A stretch of DNA of 64,000 bases from Nectonema munidae (Eukaryota; Nematomorpha; Nectonematoida; Nectonematidae). Every line of letters starts with the position of its first letter. Within the stretch, counting starts at the first letter, position 1. The position numbers were made by a program, and so were the translations under genes. Below, piece after piece: positions 43,701-58,700 of this stretch. Location of the stretch: assembly GCA_030549495.1 (NCBI GenBank), contig JAUIRK010000101.1:558001-622000 (forward strand), read 5' to 3'. The notes beneath the pieces are model-generated. The model was not told the origin of the DNA. It ran no database searches and was given only the letters and a program-made list of their open reading frames with translations.

Positions 43701-46700
43701 TTATGTGCTGCTGGTGCCAGATGTAAGCTTCTAAATATGGCTTTATGTTTTTTATATCCAAGATTGAGCCAAGGTTTTCCCCCACTTTGATAGTAAGTTT
43801 ACCGCTCAGCACGGGTTGGACCAAATAATATGAATTTTCATCTTAGTAAACGTAAGCGTTATATATTTAATCAATAAATTAGATTATTCTATTCCATCAT
43901 ATTGTTAAACATGATTAGGATTCAATTACGTTAGAAAAGTTGAATCCAAAAATACTTTAGACCCCTGGTTCTATATATGTTTGGAAAAGTGTAATAGTTG
44001 AGTAGTAGACCTTTTTAATGAAATGTTTGATGATTAGCTATAAAATTTTTTAACCTTAATGGTATATTTATTTCTTTTAGCGTGATTTAGTACTGTTTAA
44101 AATATTTCTTTCAAATTAGTAAACTTTGTTCTTCCTTCTTATTTTTTTTATGCAAATTTTTTAAGGAACTAGAGAAGAGAAAATTTTTATCAGAGCTTTA
44201 ACGCAGAATGGAAGAAACTTTATATTTAATCAAGATTTCAGCAAAAAATACACATCTGAGTATCAAAAAATTGCAAATATCTTCAAAAAAGGAGTATTAA
44301 TTTTTACTTTTTTGTGTTTTTCATAATTTATTAAATTTATGGGATTGATAAATTAAGGACGCCTTTGGTATACCCAATAAGAAAGAAAACAAAGAAATTA
44401 ACAGACAAAAAATATGTTGTTCGAAATTAATAATTTGTAGATAAAAAACAGAAGAAATAGAAGAAATATAGTAAATAATAAGAGAATTTTTGTAGTATTT
44501 ATTATATTCTTTTATATTATATAATAAAATATATATAACTATTTTATTATCTATCTTTGATGGTCTTTCAAAACCAAGTTTAATAAAGAGCAAAAAACTT
44601 CTTTAGTTTAATTAAAAAAAAGTAAACTTTAAAATTTGACATTTATAGAACACATCATTTTGAATCATATATATTTTTCATACATTTACAACGATTACGT
44701 TATGTTTTTCTATTTTTGCTTCTTTCACTATGATAACATCTTGTTTTTTGTTTTTTAAATTTTCGATGTTTTCACTGATTGGAGCATCAACTTGATTTCA
44801 AACTCCTACAACTCTTTAGCCAAAGCTATCAAAAAATTCCTACGCATTGTTTTAACAGTATAATTGTTTTCCAGACTATTCCAAATAATAAATTAAATAA
44901 CGACTGTGACACCAAGAAAATAAAGCAATCGGCCATCTTCTTAACATTCCTTTTCTATCAAAGGTACATATCATCTTATCTGAAGCTTCAATGTCAGACT
45001 TTGTTTCCTTATAAGTAATTATCTGTAGTAGTCTACTTGGATATATCAAAAAGGAATAATAAAAATTACTGAAAACACCTTTTGAAAAAGTTTTCTGCTT
45101 AATTTAAACATAAAATTTATAAAAAATGTAGGTCTTTTACACCTCACTAGTAAAGAGTATTTCATTGTTGAATATTCAGGAAAAAATTTTTCACCTTTTT
45201 TAAAATTTATATAAATACTATTTTTTTTCTAGATTAGAGCATTACCGTGACCTCAGTTATAGGATACCAAGCGTTAACCATTAAACCCAAAATACGTTAA
45301 ACGCGAAATAATATATTCAATATATAAACACACTTTGTCAGTGATACATTGGAAAAATATATCCGTTTTCAACATCAAATAACAGAAATTTCAAAGTGCC
45401 AGAAAACCTCTGGTATGAAATAGCACTAATAAGAAGTTCAAGTAATCAAGAAACATTTTATAGAATGTTTGAATACGTGGGAAAGTCAAGCATGTAACAC
45501 TGAGATGTAAAATTGAAGTAAGTTTCGGTGTAAACCACACTTTGAAGTAAATACGTAAGTAAGAAAAATTATAATCATGCTACGGCTTATAAGTGAAATT
45601 CGTTCTTTTGCAATATATTTTATATTATAGAATAGCTTTTTTATTCCTTTACTGAGCAAAAATCCTCGGACAAGTGACATCATAAGAAGAAAACATACGG
45701 AAAGATATGTACTTTCTATCCTTCCATATTTCTATTCTGTTTATGATATCTGTAATTTGTATAATTGAAATTTCAGGACTTCTTTTTAAATTTTCTTTGA
45801 TAATTGCCATCAACCATAACTAAAAAGTTACTTTCTTATTATTCATTTCTTTCTTTTTTTACCTTGTAATAATTTAGTATAAAAGTGTGTCCATTATACT
45901 CCAACACCTTTTCTTCCTTTCAAAAGGAAGCTCTAAGAGCAATATTTTGAAATTAACTCTCCCTAGACCAAAACTTTTACGACTAATTATCTCCTTTTTA
46001 ATCCATATTATATAATTAAAGCATACTATATCCATCTATTAAGGCACTGGTGTCACGCTGGTCCTTAAAACGTTATTAAAGAGACTTTGGTCATACCAAA
46101 AATAAATTCTTGAATGATAATTGCTTAAATGTTGTGAGACCTACAATAGAAGTATATTATTTCTATATAATTTTTATACTAACTTGTTTCTGATTGGCTG
46201 ACTTTTAACATCAAACTTCTCATAGATTCTAATTTATTCTAACCAATATAAACGTTTATTTATCTACTATCTTTACAACCTTTCAAATTTTCCATTATCA
46301 TTTTGAAGTTATATAGCCAGTAGTCTTTTTGCTCATATCTGGAAATAACATGAAGGAACTAGCTTTGTTTACAAATATAGTATACCTCTCTATATTGAAG
46401 ACCCTAGGGCCTTTCTCAATCACTATCTGAAGATTTTCACTAATGAAGCTTTGGCTGTTTTCTATTATCATTTTCAATATTGTATCATTTTTACTCTTTT
46501 TATGGAAGTAATTTATAGAAATAAAAATAAAAAATGAACAACATTAACAAGAATTTAATGAAAAAAACAAAAAAATCGATAAGCAAAATTTCGTTGTAAG
46601 TATAAAAACCAATTATCTATAATATGTTTTTACCTGATTGATAAACATTGCTTTGTTTTTATCGAATATTTTAGCATAACTTGAAAATTAAAAGTTTTAA

Positions 46701-49700
46701 CTTTCCAAATAAAAATCATTGATGGCTTTTTAACTTTTTATACATAAATTTAAAAAGTTTGCTTATTAAACACAAATAATTTAGTGAAGGAAAAATGATC
46801 AATAACAATAAACTAAAAAAACTTTTTATAAAAAAACTATTTATTATACAAATAAATTTAAAAAAGCACAATATATATCAAAATTTCATTTTAACGAAAT
46901 AATAATTATGTCCCTTAGATTATCCAGCATTAAACCTTACTCCCTTATATGTATTTCCCAAATGAGCAATTTGTATTATTTTAGTATTTCTTATTTAGAT
47001 TCACCAACTTTTCAAAGAAGCACCTTTTAATGCCTCCTATTTGAAAACATATGTCAATGAAATAATCAATGGTGGAACTATCAATAGCAAATTCAAATTA
47101 AATCCTATTTTTAATTTGGGAATTATCTTTGATAAAAGATCTCAAACTTCATTAGAAGCAGTTTTCAAAGTATACACTCGGTTACTTTATTCATTACGTC
47201 AATCATTAAACTATTCATTTTTGATAGGCCATACTAAATGCGGTATCGTCCAATAGCGATCGCATCAAAAATACAACAATATCAATAGATCCCTTTTTCA
47301 AAGCTAAAGAAGTCAATGGAAAAATCATAATAAATAATTATCTTGGTGCGTTATTAACTTCAATGCGTATACACTATAATTCTTAATGTTTTAATTTTTT
47401 ATTTGAAGACTTCTTTGAAATAAAAGGAGGTTTCAGTTTCTTTATCAACTCCATTCCTAAAGAAAAAAATTTATTTGATTCCCAAGTGTACGAAGTTTTG
47501 CGAACAAATTTACCAAAGGAAGTAAGTTCATCTTTGTCATTGTTATTCACTTTTATTAATTCTTCTTTTCATATTTCTTATCTTAAAACTTATAGTATTC
47601 TATAAAGAATAAATTTTCATTTAAATTGTATCCAGAGCTAATATATCTTCAGAGTAGAGTTAAAAAGTTCATTTTTAAAATAATACTATTACTTTGAAAC
47701 ATAAGGAGTATCATTAAATATTGTTTTTCATAAAGTAAATCGCGATTTTTTCCTTAACTTTAAAGATTTCTTTCTTGAATTATGACATTCCAATTGTATA
47801 CATTATTTATTTATTTATATTTATTTATATATGTAAAAAAACATAACAACGCTGCAAAACATGGTGGATCCAACCAGCTAGGTTATTGTCACAGCGATAT
47901 GTGTATATACGCGATAAGAATACTCAGCCACAATGGAAACATTGGAAATTCAGAGCATAAGAAGGTTGAAGAAATAATTCATGTGATGGATGAAAAAAAA
48001 TCAAAAAAATATTTTTCACAATAACACGGATAAAATTATATGAATACCCTTAAGGGTGAAAAAAGAAGGTGCTTGGAGGTATAATCAGAACAAACTCATC
48101 ATAGTTTGTCAAAGAATGAAAATATCCAACGAATTAAGAAACATGTAAAGTAACTCTAAAAAGAAAATACGAGCATTACGACAAAAATAAATTGGTAAAA
48201 AAAATCATAGGGAGAAGGAAACAATTGAACTATTGAAGTAAAAATTTTTTTTACATTTACGCTTAAAACTCTTTATATTCTTCAGATATCTAATGTGTAA
48301 TGGTACGGAGTTCCATACTTTTATAGATTTTTTGAAATTTTTTTTTGCTAATTTGCTCTAACATTCCTTAAATAATATTGTTTACGAGTATTATATTCAG
48401 AAATATTATTATTCACTATATATTTACTGTTTAATTGATTATCAGAAGTAATACTTCTATGAACGAAAAGGGCTAATTGAAGACGATTAACTTATTTAAA
48501 ATCAAGGATATTAAATTTTTCCTAATAACACGAGGATAACCATTGGATATAAATTTCAATGCTCTTTTTTGTTTCTTTTGTAACACAGAATACTTTGATA
48601 AATTAGTAAAACACTAAATAAAGTTACAGTAAAGAAATTTAGATTGGAGTAGGGCATTATACACTATTAATCTAGTTTTCGTATCAAGTAAGTTCTTTAT
48701 TCTATACAAAGCACCAATGATATTAGAAACGTCCTTTATCAAGTTATCAAAATGTTTGGAGAAAGTCCGTCTTGCGTTAAGTGTTATACCCAAGTAAGTA
48801 GAATATTATCAGATTTCTGTAGATATTCTGAACAAATTTTTAATAATAAAAAAGGATTCATGCGGCTTCTACCAAAGCCAACATATTTACTTTTAGATGC
48901 ACTATCAAATCATTCATTTTACACCAGTCTTGAAATTGATGTAAAAAAGAATTGTTTTTTTCTTCGTTTATAATAACATCTTTATCACGAAAAAAATTAA
49001 TTGAGTTATTTAAACAATGCTTGATACTAAGAATTTAATTATAAAAATTTTGAACACTATATGTATTCATTTTACATATACTTCTTATAAGTATTTTCTT
49101 GTTGGCACAATTTTGTAATATATATATCAATAATTTTGATTAGGAATATCTCTCTTTTAATAATTTGCTTTATATTTAAGCAAAAAGTGAATAATATTTG
49201 CAAATTTTATGTCAAATAACTTATGTTCTTTCGTTTTAAATCATGTACAAAAAAACACAGACACATACAAATGCATACATACCAATATTGTTTTTTAACT
49301 TAAAGTTTTTTTAGTTTAATGTTTTTTTTGTAAATTTATATAGCTTCTTAAATGTCATATTTCGTGCACATTTTTTAATATTTATTATAAATAAGTTACC
49401 TCCTTCCTTTCAGGTGCTGAGCTTGACAGAGAATTCAAAGATTAAGACAGTGATTATTTCGATAGATTTGCAAAGTCAGAATAGCGTTTCTTTAGTTTTT
49501 GCTATAAGAGGACCCAAAGTAAGAAAAATTTTAATACTTTAAACATTTTTCGACGGATAATTTTGCTTTTTCATCGTTAGACTCTACAAGAAAAATATAA
49601 GGATGTTATCAAGATGTTATATGATAAAATTATTGATAAAAGAGGCCAACTAGATTTTTTACCCTACGAAATCAACGTGTTATCTTTTGGTAAAGAGTTT

Positions 49701-52700
49701 TCCACACCAAACAAACTTGTGTCAATGAAAAAAATATCCAAAGAGTTTCCAGGTAAGTTTATATTCTTTTATTTTATAGACTAAAATTTCATAGATCACT
49801 ATAGAAATACACGCAGAAACATATCAATTAAGCATAAAAATACTTGAGCTTTTATACTTATTTACAGAGTTAAATCTTAATTTTTCTTAGAAAATTATTT
49901 TTTTAGTGTTTAAATCTCTATTTTTTTTATTTATTAGTACTTTCTTTTTTAAAAAAATTACAAAATTAAATTAATGTTTTTTTGAATATTTTTAGTTTTT
50001 AATTTTTTAATATTCTCTGTATGAATAAAACATTCCTAATAGTTTGGAAAGTCAAGATTTTTAATGATTTCCTTTAGTTCAACTTTAAAATTAAAAAAAA
50101 TTGTTTACAAGATTTTATAAAATATTTTAAATGATATTTTGAATTCACTTAATTAGAAAATTGAAAAGATTAAGAACTTTAAATTAAATAGCAAACTCAA
50201 ATAGCATTTGCCAAATATCAAACATCAATCAACAATATAATCTTGAGAAAATGATATTTCAGAGTATATGATTTGAACATTATATTAAAAAAGATATTAG
50301 TCAATATATATTATAATATATACACATTATACCTGTTTCTATTTAGCGTTTGTTCAAGCCATTGTCACAATCAAAATTTCCAGAAATAGAATAAAACCAT
50401 CCATATTTTTGATTGTCTACAAATTTAAAATAAAACATCCTAATGATAAAAGAGTAATTTTCGCTTATCAAAAAAATTAAATGAATGTTTTAAAAATCGA
50501 TTTTTAGAAAATTGAACATGAGCTCATCAATTTGCTCGCTCACAACTACATCATGTCAGTGATTGAAATGTTCATGGATAAGAATTACAAATACCTCAAA
50601 AGGTACGGAAGTAATAACTTCAACTTTGGAATCAAACTCCCCGTATCTAAAAGCAAGGAATTGCATGACATTATGAAAAATTCACAAAACACTGTACAAA
50701 TCCTACTGAAAAAATATTATGGAATCATCCTCTATGTTCAAAATTCGAGTCTAAAATGCTGCATCCGTTTTGATGACAAAGGAGTTAAAAGTAAAGCATT
50801 TTCTCTACTCTATTCTAGGGGCTTGGCCAGTTGGTGGGCTGCCCCCTAACTACTTTCACTGTCCCCAACTTCCTTTTTGGGATTTAGGATAGATTTTTAT
50901 ATAAGCATGAACATGTATGTATAAATTGAGTCTTTATTTGTATAAACCAACTGAATGCGTCTGTCTCTTGTGAACTTCAATGTGTTTGCTCATATAATAT
51001 GTATAGATTAAACTGCTTTTCGAGTTTTACTCCATTTTTAGACATGATTGATGAACACTGAAAGAATAAAACAATTTCTTTGTCTGACTGAGTATCATAT
51101 TTTCATTACTGAATGACTTTGTTTATCAAAAAAGTCAAGAAGGATTCAACTTTACTTGTATAGTTGACAACAGATAATTCACAAATATATTTGTCCAAAT
51201 ACGTTTTAATAAAACTTGTTTTACTTTGATGCAACATTAGCCCTCCCCCCCCCCCCCCCTTCCAAACATCTCTTCTGCCCTCCAACTTCCAATTTCTGGC
51301 TACCCCACTGCTCTACTCTTCATAAAATTACCGTATCTAGTTAGAGTTAGAATTTTAATTATTATTTAGTTAATTAATTAGTTGAATAATATATATATTT
51401 TTATATAATATTCATGCTAATAAATAACACATCGTTTTTAGTATTCTATTTACGCACTATTATAAATTTTATCTAAAAATATAAAAGCTTAAAAATTTCA
51501 TTATTGAAATTTAAAAAAGATCAAATATGGGATTATTTAGTTTGGGAATTTAAGAATTTTTTGAGATGCTTGTTAGATTAATTATTAATAGCGGATATTC
51601 GATAATTTATTTACTAAATAAAATTAAGTATATATAAAAGTTAAAAATAAAGATAGGACCTTCATACTCAAAGCATGAACTAAGCCAAATATCGTTTAGA
51701 CATTATAATCTCCATTTGGCATAATAAGGTTCATCATAATAAAACGAAGGTATAAATGGTGACAAAGTTCTACTAATATAAATTATACTATACTATAAAG
51801 ACGTAAGTATGTTTAGAAGTAATTGAAAAATCTATGCAAATTAAAAGTAAGCAAAATTATGTTAGAAAATTTTTTATATGGTTTTAAAAAAATAAAAATA
51901 TCAAAACTTCAAGGGTTAAATGATTTGTTTGCCATGCTTAGCAGTCAGCCATGGGCTTAACAATAAAACTTAAGACCTATATATCATTTCAAATTACTCT
52001 TCGAAACATTAATTTTTGCCTTGAATATACCAAAAAAGTTGGTGCACAAATAAACCTATCACCATAAAATACAGTAAACTTATTTCCAAAAATAAGGTAT
52101 TAATTTGCCAGACTCACATTAATAATAATCCGTGAAAACAGAGTTTTGTCATAAGTAACTAAGCTATAATTATATAAATATTCATTTGCGTGTCTTGGGA
52201 ATTAAACTTATGATTAAGTCAACTAAGTATTCATCATTAGTTTCTTCTAGTTCATTTTTTGTTTGTTTATTTGTTTGTTAGACAAATATATACGAAGCTA
52301 TTTAAAAAAAAATTTTTTACACCGAAATAGGCAAGAAGTTCATGCTTGTATTAAATGCTGTCGCTTTGAACGGTAAAAAGCTCTCGTTCAATACCAGATA
52401 CTTCTTCCATGATTCCAATGAGACGCTTGCCATGAAACAACTGATCCACGAAAGTGTAAGTCAGCAACTTTTTTCTATATTAAATCAATAAGATGTTCTT
52501 TGTAAGATAAGAATAAGTGGTTCTTTGTCCCACGAATAGCATATGGTCCCAAAAATTTATATGCCACCCGCTAAGATAAAATTACAATCTAAAGTTATAT
52601 TTAAAAAAAAAAGTTTTATAATTAAAAATATTTTTTCAAAATTAATTTTTTTTCAGATCTTCAGTTAAATTTACCTTAAAAGAAGAAGAAGAAGAAATTT

Positions 52701-55700
52701 ATTTACAGATTCGAAACACACATAAGAAGTCATTATGATTTATACGTAGCGTAATTCAAAATAAAAAAAGAAAAGAAAAATCTTTAGCTAAAAAGTTATA
52801 ATGATGTTATGGAGAATAATATTAAGGAGAATAATATTAAAAATTGATTTAACATTTTAATAAATAAAATTTATTTTGTCAATTTACAAGCTTAAAATAT
52901 TTGGAAGCAATAAAATTAATTTAAATATTATTATATTGCTTTTTTTTAAACTTTTTTCTTGCATATTTTAAACATTGTTCATTTCACGGTGGCACCTTAA
53001 AATTCTAAATTTTTAAATAAAAACATTTTTGGTATGTATTTTTCAAATGTCAAGATTTAAAACGACTTCAACCCTTTTTTTCAAAATTATGGAAAATGAA
53101 TTTTAAAAATGATGTAAAATAACGGCGGATGAATAAAAAAACGACACTTTTGTGCAAGTTGAGCGTTGAGTGCAGAAGCAATGTTATTTGCTTTTTCTAA
53201 TTTCTTTTCAAAATTTTCATGGAATCGATCTCTTTAATTGTGGTTGGATAAGCCTCACTTAAAATCCAAAGCGGTTCACTTCTGAAAAATAATGCACCTA
53301 CTTTAAACTTCATAGGACGGCATAAAAAACATAACGAGAGGATGCTTCAATTTGCCTTTATTTAATTAGTCTAAGTTTCTTGATAAATCTAAGATTTTAG
53401 AGGTTAGGACATTCAACGCTTCTGATGATGAGTGCAAATAAATATTCATTGACATAATCCCCCTTTCTAAGAGGAAGACTAATGAAAGTCGAAGTTGTTT
53501 TAAATTATAAGTCTAAAAAATCGTAAATAAAATAAAGAAGAATGGATTAGATAAAAAAACAATTTTCTTTTAAAAAAGTAAATGGTACAGTTGATGGAAA
53601 TGACTTAAACGCATCAAATTTGGTAATCGATCTATCAGCGTATGATGTGTCTAAATATCCTTTTTGTTTTAATATGTTTATTGCCAATGTGTGTTCATAT
53701 ATATTTCATTTTAACACAATGTGTATAATAATGGCCAGGGTTTGTTTACACTTTTTCTTTCTTGTCCGGCTGTGCAGAGGGGGCAGGGGGGCTGGCCCTA
53801 AAAATTAAGCCCCCTAACAAAATGAAAGCCCCCTTTTATTTTTTCTTCAACATTGTTTTTATAGCATAGGATTTTTTCTTTTTATGACTCTGTTTAAATG
53901 GACTTCTGACTGTATTTAACTGTTTATCCAATATTATTTATTTATCTTTTTTTATAATTAAAAACAATATTTTTCTGTCACAGTTTTGCAATGGCTACAA
54001 GTGGTTTTTAAATTTAATATATTGAAAGTATTTTTATATTTGGAAAAATTAAACAAAAATTTCTCAGTTTTATTATATTTATGTTTTTCAATAGTTTTTC
54101 AAATTATTATTTACTTTATATTTAATTTTTATATTTTGATTTTGAAATGTATATGTAACTAATTTCAGTTATTGATCTTTTTCTTTTTTTTAGCAAAATT
54201 CCTTTTTTTAGAAAATAAAATAATTTGATATAAATTTATAATTACAAAATTTAAAATGTTATGAATTCAGTGTTTAAATGAAGTGTGATAGTTACAATAT
54301 GCACAATTTTTATCCAAAAATTTTTTAAATAAATAAATGATATAATTAATACTGTGTAAGTTCATGATTATTTGTTTAGCTATTTAAACACTTTCAGAAT
54401 TTTATGGATAAATTTGTAATAAAAAAATAAGAAAAGCGAAGCAAGCTCTATAATCTTGATTCTCTTCCTGCAAAGAAGTTTCGCAAGAACATCAAGAAAT
54501 AATCTGTGAAGATAATGTTGAACATAATAGTATTACTGATTTAAGTAAAGATAGTAGATCGTGTCCAATTATAAATTTTCCAAAAAATTCGGATTCACGT
54601 TCATTTCAGAAAAACTGGACAATTTATATCCTTGGCTTGAATACTCAGTTATGAAAGCCTGTTTTTGCTTTCCTGTAGCTTTTTGCCAAAATTAATCAAA
54701 GAGACACTTTTACTTTGAATGGTTTTCTAACTGGAAAAAGAAATGAAGGAAACAAAGGTTTCTCAAACATCAGCATCTCCCCTTGACTCAATGGCCTTGG
54801 AAAGAGAAAAAGATCGTTTGGAAAATGACACTTCTGTTTCGCTCTCGTTTGCAGAGGTGCAATAGAAAAAAATAGATATTATTTGAGATCAATTCTTGAT
54901 GTAATTAAATTTCTAGCAAGCAATCAATTGGTTTCAGAGGAACATTCAACGAAGATATATCTAAGGAAGAAGGTCTTTTCAATAACCTTTTTGCTACACT
55001 ATTGAAAAAGACGCCCTTAAAAGAAATAATTAATTCTCATGTTCAAAGAATCAAAATACACTTCTCCACAACTGCAAAATGAAGTTATTTCTACTCTCCA
55101 TTATATGGTTAGAAACTCTGTTGCAAACAATATTAAAGAATGGATTCAGGTAACTTTTCCTTATGATGGATGGCAAAGAGACAAAACTAATACAGAGAAT
55201 ATATCAATCGGTATCCGTTATGTTAAAAATGGAAAAATTCACGAATCATTGCTAGACATTGTTACGCTTCATCATAATGACTCGATGCAAATTCAATTGT
55301 TCAAAGTGCATAGATATTCTGAACGAAACTGATATCGATTCTGGAAAACTTCTTTCTCAATGTTTTGATGGAGCAAGTGTCATGAGTGGGTGCAACGGTG
55401 GAGTACAAGCAATTCTACAACAAAAACTAGGAAGAAAAATTCCCTATGTTCATTGTCTAAATCACCGTCTTCATTTAATTATTATTGACACTTTTAGTAA
55501 TAACAAAATTATCAAAGACTTTTGCGATCAGTGTAAGTCGTTGTATACCTTTTTCGACGTCCAAAAGTTGCAAAACATTATAATGGAATATCTTTGAAAA
55601 GATTATTAGAACAAAGATGGAGCGGACATTATCAAACTACAAAAGCTATCATCTCTGAATTTTGTCAAATAAGAAAAACTTTAAAAAAATTATAAATCTC

Positions 55701-58700
55701 AGAGATGCTTCTATAGATGGTGGAATTGTAGTAGAAGCAAAAGGATTTTATTCAACACTTTCAAACATTAAATTTACATTTGCAGCGTTTTAGTAGAAAA
55801 AGTTTTAAGTTTGATACAACCTGCAGATAAAGTCTTCCAAAAAAGAGAAATTGATCTTGCTGCAGCAATGGAGATATCAGATAGGTTTTTGCTGAGATAA
55901 AAAAACTAAGAAGTGAATATGTTTTTGAAGATGTTAAGAAAACTGGAGAAGAGATGATTGGTAAAGAAAATATTGAAAACGTTAATTCGAAAAGAAAAAC
56001 TTTTCTAGTTCTCGACTTAAAAATGTTATAGTGACTTGTCCCACTGGACAAAGATTAGATAAAATTATTTTAGTTCTCAAAAGTTCATTTTTTCCGCCAT
56101 TGATCACATTTTAACTGAATATGAAAAACGCTTCAATCAAAACTCATGTTTGTATAAAGAAATTGCTTCTATAATAACTCAACTATCAACAGAAAGCTTC
56201 AAAACTAAAAACTTTCAAGAAATAAGCAAACTTATCAAAATTCCTCCAGAAGGAGTTATTAGTGGTGCAAAATTATCTGAAGAAAAAAATGTTTTGTTTA
56301 CCATTCCAAATATTGTGAAAGTTCTTTACGAGCAAAGAGAAGTTTTCACTGATACTTACAATTTTGTTGCCAGCCTTGCTTCTTTCCCATGTTCTACAGC
56401 TTTATGTGAGTCATCATTTTCGACTCTATCAAATATAGACACTCCACAAAGGAGAACAATGTTGAGTACTCGCAAAGCGAATCTCTCAATGATTGGTTTT
56501 GAATCTAAAAGGTTGAAAAACATTGATTTCATTGAATTTTGCAAAGAGTTTTCAAAAAAGTCAAGAAGATTAATTTTGTTTTGATTTTAATATTGTTTTA
56601 TTTTTCAAAACATGTAAAGTAAAAGTTTGACACTTATTGTTTATAAAAAAATTTTCAAAAAGTCATTTTTTTGAAGGCAGGAAAGATAAACCACAAATAT
56701 AAAAAAATTTTTTGTAAAAATATTTAGCCCCCCTAAATTTTTTTCCAGCCCTCCCAAGTGAAAAGTTCTAGCTACGGGCCTGCTTGATACATTCTTGGAA
56801 AAATCTTTGATAAATTTTCAATTGGTTGAGTGTTTACTTTTGCCTATGCATTGTATTATTTCGTAATTTTTTTTTAAGTTCTAATCCATTAGTATTTCCT
56901 AATATAGATGATCTAAAATTCTTATAGGTGAAGCATATTTTAAATACATTCTATTGTTTAAGAAATTTGATTGATTTGTCTAGCGATACCAATATTATTT
57001 TGTTTTAAAGGCACTCTATATTTTTAAACTTCAAGCCAGCTTTAGGATTTTCTATAACCTATATACGCGACGTCATCATAAAATTTAAAGTATAAAACCC
57101 ATATGTAAATTATTCTTGCTTTTTTAGTAATGCACGGAAGTTTATTCCTTGTCATCATCAACGTCATCATTTTTTTTTAATCACTAGTGCTATTAAGTTA
57201 CTTTTGAATGGTTATAACAAAATTATATGCTGAAAACTATACTTGTAAAATGCAAATCTAAAATCATATCTATAATTTTAAAGAGAATAGGAGTTTCCAA
57301 ATTAATTTATGGGACTTATAGACTAAAACTAAACTTCTCTATGTCCATCTCATTGTATTATACTTCGTAATAGCGAATACAGAATTCGGAACTGCGAAAG
57401 TCCACACGTAAGACTATGAGAGCATATAAATGCTGTGATATGACAATGTGGTGATGATAGGAAGAGTTATCTCAACTTTTCATAAAAGAATTAATTGAAA
57501 ATCGGAATTATTTTTACAAAGTATATTTCAATACATCAATTTTTCAGAGATGGAGCGATGGACAAGTGTCCCTGCAAGTTGATACTCTCCCCTTCCTAGA
57601 TTTTATAACACCTATAATTAACTTAAATAAGATCCTTATAGATAATTAAGTAAATGTAATTGATCAAATTGTAATAGGTTTCAAAAGATTATTCCCATCC
57701 CCCATTTACCTTCAATCTATTTTCTACATATCGTATATGGAATTTAGTAAGGGCGTAGGAAAGATTGTCTACTTGCTTTCTTTCTTGGTGAAAATATAAT
57801 TCAAGGTCTTGGGTTCGATCCTTTCATCACGCCTAATTTCCTCATATTTCGATACAAGAGGCGCAATTTTGCCTTCTCGATGAAAACACCCCATGGTATC
57901 TATTATCTATTATTATTATTATTGGAAGAGAGCTTTCAAACAAGAGCAAGCAATTGCTTCTACAAAGACATATTTGGTATTCTTGACCACCAAAAATATT
58001 TTCTGCTAGAACGAGTTCACGAATACTTAATTTTTCTTTAGGAATACTTTCAGGGACTAGTCATTTGAATTGAATAAATTCAAATTAATTTCTGACAAGT
58101 TTACCTTTGATCTTTTTGTTCCAATCATAGTCCTCAACTGCTAAAATGATACCTACTGTGTTTGGATGATTTTCCATAGCATCTCTAAATAGTCTGTGCC
58201 CCTGAAACTCCCTTGAACATTCTTATAGTCCCGACCGCATTAATTCTGCCATTCCAAATTTATTCTGCACACAATAAAAAAATTGTATTAAAGATTTTTG
58301 ATGGAATTTAAGGGCAAGAACATGTTCGATCGCTCCTACATCAAAAAGTACTTTAAGAGTATTGAACTGATCTCAGCTCTTGATCCCAGCATCATTGGAA
58401 AGAGTAATGGCGTTCTTCTGTTCTTGAAGGCCACTCTGCATGGCGACTACGCCTTCACCAAATCCCAATTCACCAAGGACTTCATTCGAATTTTGGACAA
58501 AAATGATTACTACTTTGGCAGATCAACACTCCTCATCAAATCCATCATTTACCCCCTTCGGCACAACACCATTTTCATTGTTGACTCCTTGAAATTTGGC
58601 GAGTCCAAGTTTCCACCTTTTGAGTTTGATTACAAGAAAGCCATCGCTCTCATGCCTGCTAAAAATAATGAAATAGGTATCGCCTCTTATTTATCTATTA

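Larger units (their letters stand above)
53775..56782 (+). mobile_element. hAT transposon relic (ZMYM1/TTF-finger type)
   Basis: The right end is CCCTCCCAAGTGAAAAG, then TAGCTACGGGCCTG (inverse CAGGCCCGTAGCTA). The left end, around CAGAGGGGGCAGGGGGGCTG, shares the GGGGGGCTGG and inverted AAGCCCCC motifs. It encodes a broken transposase on the plus strand. The left boundary and target duplication are uncertain. In intron 27, same orientation as the gene. Confidence 0.78.

Noticed and set aside
48752-48973. Plus-strand 73-codon frame
   Set aside because: Shadow of a minus-strand LINE RT thumb region.
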